The notes: a model not told the origin generated them from the letters alone. Shown: positions 24,801 to 34,132, counted from the first letter of the stretch. The stretch is DNA of 64,000 nt from Flavivirga aquimarina (GCF_030540835.1 NZ_JAUOEK010000183.1:1-64000), one strand, 5' to 3'. A program made the numbers and translations.

Positions 24801-25583
24801 ATCTGCAAATTTTGCAATGTATTTATCTGAAAGCCTTTCAAAAGGAACTTTGATAATGATCCTGGTTTCTATTCCCATAGGAGCATCCAAATTGAATGTA
24901 TTTGGAACGAAGGCGTACATTCTTAAATAGATTGGAATTGAAACTTCCAAAGTATTTGGGTCTGGAAAAGACGTAAGGATCTTTCTGGCAAGATTGGAGG
25001 CATCATCAAAGATCTGGGTAGTAGCCCCCATAGTATCTAGAGGGCCAAAAGGAATGTTGCTTTCCGTGATTACATGAGGAATCTCTTCATTTTCATAAGC
25101 CACATGTATATAATCGTTTAATAACTCCTCAATGCTATCATCTAGTGGGTGTCCTTGATCTAAATCTGCCCATACATTGGGTCTTAAAATATCTTTTAAT
25201 AAGATTCCTACATCTTGAGAATCTGGTAAAGTTCCAATTGGTGCTTTTGCATGTACTATGGTATGAAAATCTAGGAGTTGAGCAGAAGGAACAGGTGGGT
25301 TTCCAATTTCTATCTGTATATTCATTCCTAAAATCAATTCTACACCATTGACATCGGTCGCAAACTCAGCATTTAGTTCTTCTTGTGGAATCTGTAGTTG
25401 TCCATCTACGATGGTAAAGCCTCCAATATCATCCCCAGCTGGGATATCCATAAATTCTGGGATTCTTCCTGTATTATCGATTTGATCTGGACAATCGGAC
25501 GATTTCCAAGCTCCTTTTAGAGCTTTTACTACGACGCTTTTAGCGGTTTGGATGATTAATTCAAATCCATGTGTATCTGCCAT
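21834..25583 (-). CDS. Large PKD-domain protein with internal hydrophobic hairpin (1249 aa)
   Basis: No known family covers the N-terminal ~500 residues, which are beta-rich and acidic. At about 512-550 there is a long glycine-containing hydrophobic stretch (IIAIILAIISFGVGGVLIG and following) that could be a membrane-inserting hairpin. Two PKD-like beta-sandwich domains follow at about 690-785 and 785-890 (VPPIVTMIPQITVNEGE...WSFGDN; VAPIVKTQKKIYAYPCS...WRFGDC). The C-terminal third is a further unknown region with several cysteines (FFCEKCYVYDG, CCFDEIKL). There is no signal peptide and no T9SS tail, which is unusual for a PKD protein in this phylum. It lies 6 bp after the 187-aa gene and overlaps the protease gene. 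Confidence 0.65.
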   Translation of the reverse strand: MADTHGFELIIQTAKSVVVKALKGAWKSSDCPDQIDNTGRIPEFMDIPAGDDIGGFTIVDGQLQIPQEELNAEFATDVNGVELILGMNIQIEIGNPPVPSAQLLDFHTIVHAKAPIGTLPDSQDVGILLKDILRPNVWADLDQGHPLDDSIEELLNDYIHVAYENEEIPHVITESNIPFGPLDTMGATTQIFDDASNLARKILTSFPDPNTLEVSIPIYLRMYAFVPNTFNLDAPMGIETRIIIKVPFERLSDKYIAKFADVTSSDVSIGSITGAGADIAGNPNEATYYENNKTTLAGFAQDLDAQLSTELKNKGLQFANDLGNQEVDIPSKADIEEKVADIFFDELVSRDYLAIWSPSASNDEFAVDSVDVKVFSDSLNIALNNTGGADSNAITNFIPAGMEFSIAMSRDSLQEKIDESLVDSGFNNLPKRFEEDGKDVDLNTLNISIINNAVRLQGTVTVIDAVLGSIDVDASFTTDVGFHWTPDGVLNASGFQAMDHHMIGDPDVDVDEGIAFWIIAIILAIISFGVGGVLIGVITIIVILIVKAIVENIGSDSLVDGVTGAIDGITAWPPELSNIGRVKAVFFDPIDISTTGLVISGQMEIISSCESTQVVPATTAGKYTVEAAQNIQLKALQFYNKADFFWNTGDGGADQLFRDIDHSYDISGIYLAKHGVKVTEYGGAKSRHFATIRVKNVPPIVTMIPQITVNEGEVVTLEAHFEDIEYTDTHWSIWSFGDNHAPKKGFIEETHTKPKAIGTTTVQHAWCDNGIYHVGVQVIDNNGGVGTASMIVNVLNVAPIVKTQKKIYAYPCSPITLVSHFMDPGWCDTHTGTWRFGDCSETKMAVIKETHNAPAGKGTATASHTYKKCSTYYAENTIIDDDGAIGKAQTIVEVIDLKNAAFNDGFSFHRAGKIANFWAPFITSLKKSEIALRQNSTLSLKEAFFCEKCYVYDGLSSQKIKTVREAFIGIYQQLGANKDWTYQVEGLYMLQEQLGVAKLGIDPYGETDPSSPNIVWAEGITDKKWSHLLQRTCAKADLITVFLGVKALSEAEVDCCFDEIKLTAMQNIHCEALVTPPTEEKTCIDFKNVNPESVEPYQWSYKQVDFLAMGKEPHRLVQNLPPDQIQSLHLSQGIILEFDEPVSELVLSLRYYKSLYIKTVSQDVKGNLLAVDQQELTHPNTTFRISGNEIKRVQLLIRGEEAALAGLCFQKRNRSTNQTLVLTNKITENGRKQISEASIAYKNSKETTH

Positions 25584-25589
25584 GATTTT

Positions 25590-26153
25590 TTATTTTTTGT
25601 TCTTTTTTAATTGAACCTTTAATTGTAGGTTCGAATGTTTTCCATAATTCCCTTTACGTATTTTTTGATACGTATAAGAATCGCAGAAACTAAATACAGA
25701 AGCATCTATTTGCCTAAAAGCCAGAAGCGGTTCAATGATAGGGTGTAGACCTGTATAAGTTTCAAGAGAATCATTATCATTTCCTTTTTGATAAGGAGGT
25801 AGAGACTTACAGATAGGACATCCGTTTGCATCATAAGCTTCTAACTGAAAATCTTCAAACAAGACCTGTTCTAATTGCTCTTTAGATCGAATATCAAAGT
25901 GCTTTCCTGCTATTTTAATAATGGTTGCCCTCAATTTTTTTAGCTTGGCAACTTGTCGGGTCTTAAACCTCATTTTATCTTCAATGTGTCCAAGAATATC
26001 GTTATGAATTTTATAGCCTAATTCTTCAAGAGCAAAAATTGGATTTGAAGCAGCGGCAATCAATAAATTTTGGTCTTTGTTCAACCGTCCTGTTATGGTG
26101 GTTACATTTTTTTGTAAATCCTCCCATGAATTTATAATATTTGTCTTTGCCAT
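25590..26153 (-). CDS. Hypothetical protein with an NHLP-leader-like segment (187 aa)
   Basis: First gene of the leftward six-gene operon. Residues 30-60 (LLIAAASNPIFALEELGYKI and the following I-x-D-K) resemble the leader of nitrile-hydratase-like RiPP precursors (A..NP..AL.ELG....). The rest is basic near 60-75 and contains GCPICKSLPPYQKGND and SFCDSYTYQK, with three cysteines. It has no signal peptide or membrane helix. It may be a substrate or small structural partner of the protease and PKD protein. The leader resemblance is weak and may be coincidence. No radical SAM, YcaO or lanthionine enzyme accompanies it. Confidence 0.5.
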   Translation of the reverse strand: MAKTNIINSWEDLQKNVTTITGRLNKDQNLLIAAASNPIFALEELGYKIHNDILGHIEDKMRFKTRQVAKLKKLRATIIKIAGKHFDIRSKEQLEQVLFEDFQLEAYDANGCPICKSLPPYQKGNDNDSLETYTGLHPIIEPLLAFRQIDASVFSFCDSYTYQKIRKGNYGKHSNLQLKVQLKKNKK

Positions 26154-26735
26154 ATTTTAAGTCTTAATTTCTTTGTATGGTAGTTGTGATAATTGATTGC
26201 AATAACCAAAAAAGATGACTGAAAAGCGTAGGAGAACTCCCCTTTTTGGTTAAGGTAAAACACCCACTTTTTTATGGTTTTTTAACTAGCTTTTTTGTGT
26301 AGGGCAAGTTATATAAGGAGTTAAGAGGAATTGAATAATTGGATTTAAATTTGGGGATAATTTAACGTAGAAGATTGGATAGGGAGGAGTTGTTTGGATT
26401 TATTTGGTTTATATTCAATTGTTTACATCTTGCAATTAAAGAGCTAAGGAAGCGATTAGCTTTTAAAGAATGTGAACTCAAACACCTATAAGTCTTAAAG
26501 AAATGCTAGTGCTGTAATTGATTTCAATACCCCCTTATTTAGAATCCCAATTTATGAAATCAATAATATTTTAGATTGATTGTTTAGATTCTTTTAATAA
26601 AACTGTTTTAATAAAAATAATCCCTGAAATTTTATTGATTTCCCAGAAGCATTATGCTTCAAAAACACCTTATTATTTACATTTACTGTCCCTAAAACTT
26701 AAACACGTATGTATAACATCATAAGGTTAGATAAG
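26154..26735. other. Divergent intergenic region with a short perfect palindrome
   Basis: Separates the PKD operon from the TonB-dependent receptor. The only feature that stands out is GAAGCATTATGCTTC (26646-26660), a perfect 7-bp dyad about 75 bp before the receptor start. It could be an operator or a small hairpin in the leader. There is no gene. Confidence 0.4.
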
Positions 26736-29249
26736 ATGAAATCAATACAAGGTATTCTACTAGCTGCAATATTTTTTTTAATAGTAAATAATCTATCGGC
26801 TCAAATCTCAGGAAAGATTATTGAATCTGAAGATAACTACCCACTAGAGTATGCCACAGCGGCCTTATATAAGAATCTAGATAATAGTTTAGTAACAGGT
26901 GTTATAACCAATGTAGATGGTGTTTTTTCTATAGAAGGCGTAAAACCAGGTAATTATTATTTAAAAGCGTCTTTTATGGGGTACACCACGAAACGAATAG
27001 GAGATGTTATAATAAGCAGAAAAAATGAAATCATTAAATTAGGTGTTATAACGTTACAATTAGGAGGACAGTTAAATGAAGTCGTTGTAAAAGGACAACG
27101 TGCTTCGGTTGTACATAAGATAGACAGACAGGTATTTGATAGTAAAAAGTATCAAAATAGTCAAGGAGGTAATGCTATTGATGTGATTAAAAACTTGCCA
27201 TCGGTAACCATTGATGGTCAAGGAGGTATAAGCGTTCGTGGAAGTCAAGGTTTTGCTGTTTTAGTAAACGGAAAACCTACCCAAGGTGATGTAAGCGCTA
27301 TTTTAGCACAACTACCGGCAAACGCTTTAGAAACAGTTGAGTTAATTACAGCACCTTCATCAAAATATGACCCGGAAGGTAAAGGCGGTATTTTAAATAT
27401 AATTACTAAAAAGGGAGCTGTTAATGGTACCTATGCACAAGTTAATATTCGTGGTGGATTTCCATCAATAGAAACATACGATACCCAAAAAGCAGCACAA
27501 CGATATGGGATTGATGCTACTTTAAATAAACGTACAGATTTATGGAATATCTCGTTAGGAGGCAGCTATCAAAGAAATGATAAAACAGGTAGGAGAGAAG
27601 GCGACATGTTTATAGTAAACAATGCAGAAAATACTACGACATTCTTACCTTCGGACGGAGAGCGAAGTTTTGATGAAATTACATATAACGGTCGGTTAAA
27701 TGTAGATTTTACTCCTAATGATAACAATACCTTTTCTTTAGGCTTTTTTGCTGGGAAGCATACCAAAGAAAGACTTGCCGATATTGTGTATTTCGACAAT
27801 CATGCGGTATCTCCAATAGGAAGCGAAAACAGGCTTTATACCTTTGCGTATTTCAATCATAATTTAAGAATTAGAAAAGGTGATTTTGCTCTGGGAAGTT
27901 TTGATTATACTCATACATTTAATGATAAATCGGAGCTATCTACTTCATTTTTATATGAATATACTTTTTTAGGAGGTCCAACCGAAAACGATAATGTAGG
28001 TTTTCCAGATAATAGCATTGTTTATCAACAAGAATATAACACTAATGATAACCCTTTATACGGTACTCGAATCAATGTAGATTATGCGTTGAAGCCTTTG
28101 TCTTTCGGAACCATTGAAACCGGTTATCAATACCGGGATTTAGATCATACAGGCGATTTTGTTTACGAACGTGATGGTAATTTAGTTCCAGAATTCTCTA
28201 GTAATATCAAGTTAAAAAGAACGATTCACTCGGGGTACGCGCAACTTACAGGAGCAAAAAACAAATGGAATTATGCTGCAGGCGTGCGTTTAGAATCTAT
28301 GGATAGAACTTATACAGAGGCTTTAGAAAGTGAAAATAACAGCAATGTTTTTAAATACGATTTTCTAAAATTATTCCCTTCAGCATCTGCACAATATGCC
28401 GTAAATAAAACAACCGATTTAAAAATGGCGTATAGTAAAAGGGTAGAGCGTACCACCACATTTAAGATGAACAGTTTTGCCGAACGTGAACATTCCGAAG
28501 TTTTTGAACAAGGGGATAACACCCTGCTTCCAGAGTTTATTGATTTGGTTGAATTAGGAGTGACAAAAAAGTTGAAAGGCGGAAATTCAGTATATGCTAC
28601 TACATATTTTAGACACGTAGATAACGTAATAAATCGCGTAAATACGTTAGCTTACCAACCAAACGGTGTAGTTATAGATAGTATTATAAACAGAGTTTAT
28701 TCTAATGTTGGAAAAAGTAATTCGATTGGTTTAGAAATTGGAGCTACCATAAAACCTACTAGAAACTGGACTAATTTTATAGGTGCGAATATTTACAATT
28801 ATGCTATAGACGGTGTTTTAAATTTTAGACACAGAGACGGTATAGACAGATCGTACGATATAGATACGAAATCGACCATTTACTCTATAAATCTAAATTC
28901 AACCGTTAGCTTTTGGGAAAATGCCTCTTTACAATTTACATTTAATTATTTATCAGACAGAAATACAGCTATGGGGGAAGATTCCAGATATTATTCGCCT
29001 AATCTAGTCTTTAGAAAAACGTTTCTTGATGATAAATTAGTGGCGACCCTACAATGGCAAAATATAGATATGGGATTATTAAATACTAACGAACAACGTA
29101 TTACGACATCCAGACCCAATGAGTTTTTTACCACCACCAATTATGTTTACGAAGTAGATATGGTGTTTTTAAATCTGTCGTATACATTTAATAAAGTAAA
29201 AAACAAATCGAAGTTTATTGAAAGCGAATTTGGTAAACGCGAGTTTTAG
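26736..29249 (+). CDS. TonB-dependent outer-membrane receptor family protein (~837 aa)
   Basis: The chosen start is the ATG at 26736, because MKSIQGILLAAIFFLIVNNLSAQ is a clean signal peptide; the frame also has an ATG at 26709. Next come a CarboxypepD_reg domain (ISGKIIESEDNYPLEYATAALYK), a plug (VIKNLPSVTIDGQGGISVRGSQGFAVLVNGKPTQG) and a long beta-barrel of the flavobacterial OMP_b-brl_3 type, ending in aromatic strands. It imports or binds an unknown ligand in the outer membrane. No SusD partner follows, so a polysaccharide-utilisation role is not supported; peptide, metal or small-molecule ligands are possible. Confidence 0.85.
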   Translation: MKSIQGILLAAIFFLIVNNLSAQISGKIIESEDNYPLEYATAALYKNLDNSLVTGVITNVDGVFSIEGVKPGNYYLKASFMGYTTKRIGDVIISRKNEIIKLGVITLQLGGQLNEVVVKGQRASVVHKIDRQVFDSKKYQNSQGGNAIDVIKNLPSVTIDGQGGISVRGSQGFAVLVNGKPTQGDVSAILAQLPANALETVELITAPSSKYDPEGKGGILNIITKKGAVNGTYAQVNIRGGFPSIETYDTQKAAQRYGIDATLNKRTDLWNISLGGSYQRNDKTGRREGDMFIVNNAENTTTFLPSDGERSFDEITYNGRLNVDFTPNDNNTFSLGFFAGKHTKERLADIVYFDNHAVSPIGSENRLYTFAYFNHNLRIRKGDFALGSFDYTHTFNDKSELSTSFLYEYTFLGGPTENDNVGFPDNSIVYQQEYNTNDNPLYGTRINVDYALKPLSFGTIETGYQYRDLDHTGDFVYERDGNLVPEFSSNIKLKRTIHSGYAQLTGAKNKWNYAAGVRLESMDRTYTEALESENNSNVFKYDFLKLFPSASAQYAVNKTTDLKMAYSKRVERTTTFKMNSFAEREHSEVFEQGDNTLLPEFIDLVELGVTKKLKGGNSVYATTYFRHVDNVINRVNTLAYQPNGVVIDSIINRVYSNVGKSNSIGLEIGATIKPTRNWTNFIGANIYNYAIDGVLNFRHRDGIDRSYDIDTKSTIYSINLNSTVSFWENASLQFTFNYLSDRNTAMGEDSRYYSPNLVFRKTFLDDKLVATLQWQNIDMGLLNTNEQRITTSRPNEFFTTTNYVYEVDMVFLNLSYTFNKVKNKSKFIESEFGKREF

Positions 29250-29652
29250 CTCTATTTATATTATTCTGTGACCTTCAAAAAGTTAAGTTATTACTCTAAA
29301 TCTTTCCCATTTTTACAGAATCGCTAAGATATAAGTAGTAATTGCCATTATTTTTAAATATATATACAAAACTTCCCACCCGTTTTTATTTTTTATTGTA
29401 TTAAAATTAGTACAAACAATATAAGAATAATCTTTTGTTTGTATTTAAGTAAATATCCTCAAAAGATAAATATCATAATACAGAATAGAAACTGCTTTAA
29501 CACAAAGGTTAATAAGTATTTCAGGAGGGCTTTCTGCTAATATAAATCCTAAAGCAGTTTCTATTCTGTATTAAGTTGTTTTAGAATAATTTACTCTACT
29601 TTATAATATAACTATTATTGTATAATAGGGCTGTAATGCTTAAATTTACGGC
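29250..29652. repeat. Intergenic region with a 24-bp perfect inverted repeat
   Basis: Bases 29476-29499 (TAATACAGAATAGAAACTGC...) and 29550-29573 are exact reverse complements, enclosing 50 nt. An RNA from this stretch would form a 24-bp perfect stem. No T-run follows, so a simple terminator is unlikely. It could be a miniature inverted-repeat element or a structured RNA. No gene is seen in the rest. Confidence 0.7.
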
Positions 29653-30762
29653 ATGAAAAAACATATTATGTTATGGCTAGTCGTTTTAATATTTGGCTGT
29701 CAAACTTCAAAAAAAGAAGAACAAAAAGAACCATCTGCTTTAACCCAAATTCAAGATATTCCAAAACTTAATTTAAAAGGCGCTAATACTTTAGCAGAAC
29801 TGCCTTTGCATTGTATGAATACCGAGTATCCAAATAGGCTGTCTCAAACTTTAGGAGGTGAAGATGATTTAAAAACACCGAGTGTATTGCATCCCGCTTT
29901 TTATGGTTGTTTTGATTGGCATTCGGCAGTTCACGGACATTGGAGTTTAGTAAGTTTACTAAAATCATTTCCAGAAATGGATAAAGCCGAAACTATTAAG
30001 CAAAAATTACTTCAAAATATATCAAAAGAAAATATAGAAATAGAGGTATCTTATTTTTTTGGAAAGCATAACAAGTCTTATGAGCGTACATATGGTTGGG
30101 CTTGGTTATTAAAATTGGCAGAAGAATTGCATTCTTGGGATACAGAAATAGCAAGAGAATTAGAAAATAATTTACAACCTTTAACCGATTTAATTGTCGG
30201 GAAATATATTGAATTTCTTCCTAAATTAAATTATCCAATTCGAGTAGGAGAACATCCAAATACTGCTTTCGGACTTAGTTTTGCGTGGGATTATGCCAAT
30301 ACCGTAAAGAATGATACGTTAAAATCTTTAATAGAGCAACGTGCTAAAGATTTTTATTTAAAAGATGTTGGCTGTCCAATAATTTGGGAGCCTAGTGGTT
30401 ACGATTTTTTATCACCCTGTTTAGAAGAAGCTGCTTTAATGAAACGCGTGTTAACTACCGCAGAATTTAAAGTATGGATTCATATGTTTTTACCACAATT
30501 AAGAGATGAAAACTTTGCATTGGAAACAGGAAAAGTATCCGATAGAAAAGATGGAAAGTTGGTACATTTAGATGGTGTTAATTTTTCGAGAGCATGGAGC
30601 TTAAATAAGATTGCTGAAGGCTTATCTGAATACGCACATCTTAAACCTATCGCAAATCATCACATAAACCATTCATTGCCAAGTATTGTTGGAGATAGTT
30701 ACGAAGGCGGACATTGGTTAGGAAGTTTTGCTATTTACTCGCTAAATTCGGTTAAAGAATAA
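29653..30762 (+). CDS. DUF2891-family lipoprotein (369 aa)
   Basis: MKKHIMLWLVVLIFGCQ is a lipoprotein signal (lipobox cysteine at 16). The mature part has the DUF2891 hallmarks HPAFYGCFDWHSAVHGHWSLV, RTYGWAWLLKLAEEL and PIRVGEHPNTAFGLSFAWDYA, then GGHWLGSFAIYSL at the end. The family has an alpha/alpha-toroid look and is conserved among Bacteroidota and proteobacteria, but its reaction is not established. It is probably anchored in the envelope. It stands alone, 100 bp before the tricorn protease gene. Confidence 0.85.
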   Translation: MKKHIMLWLVVLIFGCQTSKKEEQKEPSALTQIQDIPKLNLKGANTLAELPLHCMNTEYPNRLSQTLGGEDDLKTPSVLHPAFYGCFDWHSAVHGHWSLVSLLKSFPEMDKAETIKQKLLQNISKENIEIEVSYFFGKHNKSYERTYGWAWLLKLAEELHSWDTEIARELENNLQPLTDLIVGKYIEFLPKLNYPIRVGEHPNTAFGLSFAWDYANTVKNDTLKSLIEQRAKDFYLKDVGCPIIWEPSGYDFLSPCLEEAALMKRVLTTAEFKVWIHMFLPQLRDENFALETGKVSDRKDGKLVHLDGVNFSRAWSLNKIAEGLSEYAHLKPIANHHINHSLPSIVGDSYEGGHWLGSFAIYSLNSVKE

Positions 30763-30864
30763 ATTGATAAGTAAAGCTTTAGCAAGTGTTAAAGAAACCC
30801 TAATAAACGATTCATAAAACATAATATTTCTAGATTTGATGAATATATAAATTAATCATCAAAA

Positions 30865-33800
30865 ATGAAGTTATTTTTCAAATCGGTATTAGTGCTTAGT
30901 TTTCTATTAAGCATTAGTATTTCTGCTCAGAATCCATTAATCAATTTTCCTTCAATAAGCCCAAACGGACAGTCTATAGCCTTTAATTATCAGGGAGATA
31001 TTTGGACTTCAGATATCACCGGACAAAATGCAAAGCGACTTACAATACATGAAGCTTACGATACAAATCCGATTTGGAGTTTCGACGGCAAGTCAATAGC
31101 ATTTACAAGCAATAGATATGGCAATAATGATGTGTATGTTATAGCATCTACAGGAGGCATTGCAAAGCGAATAACCTATCATTCTACAAGTGATAATATT
31201 ACAGATTATACTAAAAAAGGCGATATTCTCTTTTCAACACGAAGAAATTTTGCTCAGGTTGAGCGGGAATACGAAACACATATAGTAAACGAAAAAGGCG
31301 GTACTCCATATAGATATATGAGTGCTTTGGGGTTTCAGGCAACCGTATCACCTAACGGCAAGTTTATAGCTTTTGTAAAAGGGGGGTGTAGAATACAACG
31401 CGAAGACTATAAAGGGCCCGCAAACAATGATATTTGGCTATACAATATTGAAAAAGATACTTACAAACAGCTCACTACTTTTAATGGTCAGGATTTTTAT
31501 CCACAATGGGGTAACGATACAACTATTTATTTTCAGTCGGCTAGAAGTGGCAAGTATAATATACATAAACTAGAAATTGATAGTGCAGGAGAGAAGCAAG
31601 GAAACGTAACATCAATAACTTCATTTAAAGACATGGGCATTTTTTCATTTCATATAAGCAGAAATGGAAAAGATTTGGTTATGACGAAAGGCGATCAAGT
31701 ATTTTTAGTGAATGCAGCCTCAAAAAAACAAAAGGAGGTTAAAATAAACATTTCTTCAGATAATAGATTAGACCCCATAGAGCACAAAACCTATAGTAAC
31801 GGAATTAGAGATATAGCCTTGTCTCCTAATGGGAAGTATACAGCTTTAGTAATTAGAGGAGAAATTTTTATAAGAGAAAACAAAAAAGAAAAATCCAGAA
31901 CAGTTAATGTTTCTAAGTCATCTTATAGAGATAGAATACCTACATGGTTAAACGATAGCACTTTAATTTTTGTATCGGATAGAGATGGGCAAAATGATTT
32001 ATATCTTGTAAAATCTCAAGATGATAAAGAAACTAATTTATTCAAAACATTAAAACATAAAGTAGTAAGATTGTCTAAAACGGATGTACAGGAATCTAAC
32101 CCCGTACTTTCACCTAATGGGAAATTACTTGTTTTTAATAGAGGGCGCGGGAAATTAGTCGTTGCAAATATTAATAAAGAAGGCAAATTATCTAACGAAA
32201 TAACATTGTTAGATGGTTGGGATACTGCTAGTAATGTGTCTTGGTCTCCCGACTCCAAATGGTTAGCCTATAGTTTAAAAGATTTAGATTTTAATGCCGA
32301 AATATATATACATAAAGTCGATAATAGTGCAAAACCAGTAAATATATCGATGCACCCTAAACAGGATAGGAGTCCTATTTGGAGTCCGGATGGGAAAAAG
32401 TTAATGTTTTCATCTAATAGAAATAATAGTGATTATGATGTTTGGTTTACATGGCTGAACAAGAAGGATTGGGAAAAAACAACATACGATTGGGAAGAAG
32501 ATTCAGAAGAAGAACCAAAGAAAAAGGACAAAAAAGATACAAGTAAAGAAGATAAAGAAAAACAAAAAGATGCTGTAGAAGATGTTGTTATCGATTTTCA
32601 AGATATTCATGAGCGTCAAGTTCAAGTAACATCATTTGTAGGAGGCGAGTTTGGTCGCGCCTTTTCTAAAGACGGAAAAACTATTTATTACACAACAGGA
32701 AATGGAAGTAGAGGAGACGCTAGTGTCGAATCCGATTTATTTAAAATTTCATGGGAAGGGAAAGATAAAAAAGCAATTACAACAAAAAATAGTAAACCTT
32801 CAAATATTATAGTTGATAAAAAGTATTCTAAAATATTTATGACGAAAAGTTTTGGTAGTCTTACCAGTATAAACTTATCAAATAATAAATCAGAAAGCCT
32901 GCCTATTAAAGCGAAGTTAGATGTTGATTACAATTTAGAGTCTAATCAAATCTTTAATGAAGCCTGGAAAGCTATTAATGATGGGTTTTACGATCCTAAT
33001 TTCCATGGAAAAAGCTGGAAAAACCTTAAAAAAAGGTATAAACCTTTGGCTATGAAGGCATCCACACGTATCGATTTTCAAAATATGTTTAATTGGATGC
33101 TGGGCCAGATAAACGCAAGCCATATGGGCTTTAGAAGTGGAGAACAAAGAGAAGATTTGCAAAGAGAAAGAACAGGTTTATTAGGACTGGAATTGATGCC
33201 GGAAAAAAACGGAAGTCTTAAAGTCGCATCAGTCGTTAATAATATGCCAAGTGATAGAAGTACAAGCAAAGTATTTCCTGGGGACGTTATAACTGCCGTT
33301 AATGGTACAAAACTTACTAAAAACCTAAATATATATAGTCTATTAGAAGGCACTTCAGACGAAAAAATTTACTTAGAAGTAAATAGAGGTGGTACAACTA
33401 AAGAAATAATTATAAGACCAAAGAGTAGCAACCGCGTTGAAAATTATAATGCCTGGGTTAAAGAACGTAAGGAATTAACTAATAAATACTCTAATGGAAA
33501 GTTAGGGTATATTCATATACAAGGTATGAACTGGTCAAGTTTCGAGCGTTTCGAGCGAGAACTTACAGCAGCAGGACTAGGAAAAGAAGGTATAGTAATA
33601 GATGTGCGTTTTAATGGAGGCGGTTGGACTACCGATTATTTAATGGCAGTACTTAATGTAAAACAACATGCTTATACAGTGCCTAGAGGTGCAGCAAAAG
33701 ATTTAGAAAAAGAACATAAAACGTTTAAAAACCATTATCCCTTTAGTGAGCGATTACCACTAGCGGCTTGGACAAAACCATCTATAGCACTATGCAACCA

Positions 33801-34098
33801 ATCCAGTTATTCTAATGCCGAGATATTTTCGCATGCTTATAAATCATTAAACATAGGAACACTGGTTGGAGTACCAACTTTTGGAGCTGTTATCTCTACA
33901 GGAAGTGCATCGCTAATTGATGGATCCAGTGTTAGAATGCCTTTTAGAGGATGGTATGTAAAAGATTCTGAGTCTAATATGGAATTAGGACCAACAGTGC
34001 CAGATGTTTTAGTCTTTAATAACCCAGATGATAAGTCTAAAAAAGTAGATACACAGTTAAAAAAAGCGGTGGATGTTTTATTAACCCAAATAAAGTAA
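30865..34098 (+). CDS. Tricorn-type protease (S41), 1077 aa
   Basis: The signal peptide MKLFFKSVLVLSFLLSISISAQ is followed by WD40-like (PD40) beta-propeller repeats across about 25-620 (FPSISPNGQSIAFNYQGDIW, NPIWSFDGKSIAFTSNRYGNNDVY, SPIWSPDGKKLMFSSNRNN). A Lys/Glu-rich linker comes next, then a tricorn core, a PDZ domain (GLLGLELMP...VFPGDVITAVNG) and an S41 peptidase core (RFNGGGWTTDYLMAVL; NQSSYSNAEIFSHAYK with the catalytic serine). It degrades peptides in the periplasm. It is 35 bp before the Nramp-like/pxpABC operon, which consumes 5-oxoproline; linkage through peptide breakdown is plausible but only inferred. Confidence 0.9.
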   Translation: MKLFFKSVLVLSFLLSISISAQNPLINFPSISPNGQSIAFNYQGDIWTSDITGQNAKRLTIHEAYDTNPIWSFDGKSIAFTSNRYGNNDVYVIASTGGIAKRITYHSTSDNITDYTKKGDILFSTRRNFAQVEREYETHIVNEKGGTPYRYMSALGFQATVSPNGKFIAFVKGGCRIQREDYKGPANNDIWLYNIEKDTYKQLTTFNGQDFYPQWGNDTTIYFQSARSGKYNIHKLEIDSAGEKQGNVTSITSFKDMGIFSFHISRNGKDLVMTKGDQVFLVNAASKKQKEVKINISSDNRLDPIEHKTYSNGIRDIALSPNGKYTALVIRGEIFIRENKKEKSRTVNVSKSSYRDRIPTWLNDSTLIFVSDRDGQNDLYLVKSQDDKETNLFKTLKHKVVRLSKTDVQESNPVLSPNGKLLVFNRGRGKLVVANINKEGKLSNEITLLDGWDTASNVSWSPDSKWLAYSLKDLDFNAEIYIHKVDNSAKPVNISMHPKQDRSPIWSPDGKKLMFSSNRNNSDYDVWFTWLNKKDWEKTTYDWEEDSEEEPKKKDKKDTSKEDKEKQKDAVEDVVIDFQDIHERQVQVTSFVGGEFGRAFSKDGKTIYYTTGNGSRGDASVESDLFKISWEGKDKKAITTKNSKPSNIIVDKKYSKIFMTKSFGSLTSINLSNNKSESLPIKAKLDVDYNLESNQIFNEAWKAINDGFYDPNFHGKSWKNLKKRYKPLAMKASTRIDFQNMFNWMLGQINASHMGFRSGEQREDLQRERTGLLGLELMPEKNGSLKVASVVNNMPSDRSTSKVFPGDVITAVNGTKLTKNLNIYSLLEGTSDEKIYLEVNRGGTTKEIIIRPKSSNRVENYNAWVKERKELTNKYSNGKLGYIHIQGMNWSSFERFERELTAAGLGKEGIVIDVRFNGGGWTTDYLMAVLNVKQHAYTVPRGAAKDLEKEHKTFKNHYPFSERLPLAAWTKPSIALCNQSSYSNAEIFSHAYKSLNIGTLVGVPTFGAVISTGSASLIDGSSVRMPFRGWYVKDSESNMELGPTVPDVLVFNNPDDKSKKVDTQLKKAVDVLLTQIK

Positions 34099-34132
34099 TA
34101 AATTTAGGCTAGAAAATTAATTCTTACGCTAC

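Noticed and set aside
15337-29249. Sulfatase plus TonB receptor as a polysaccharide-utilisation locus.
   Set aside because: They are 10 kb apart on either side of an unrelated operon. No SusD, glycoside hydrolase or sulfatase maturase is present.
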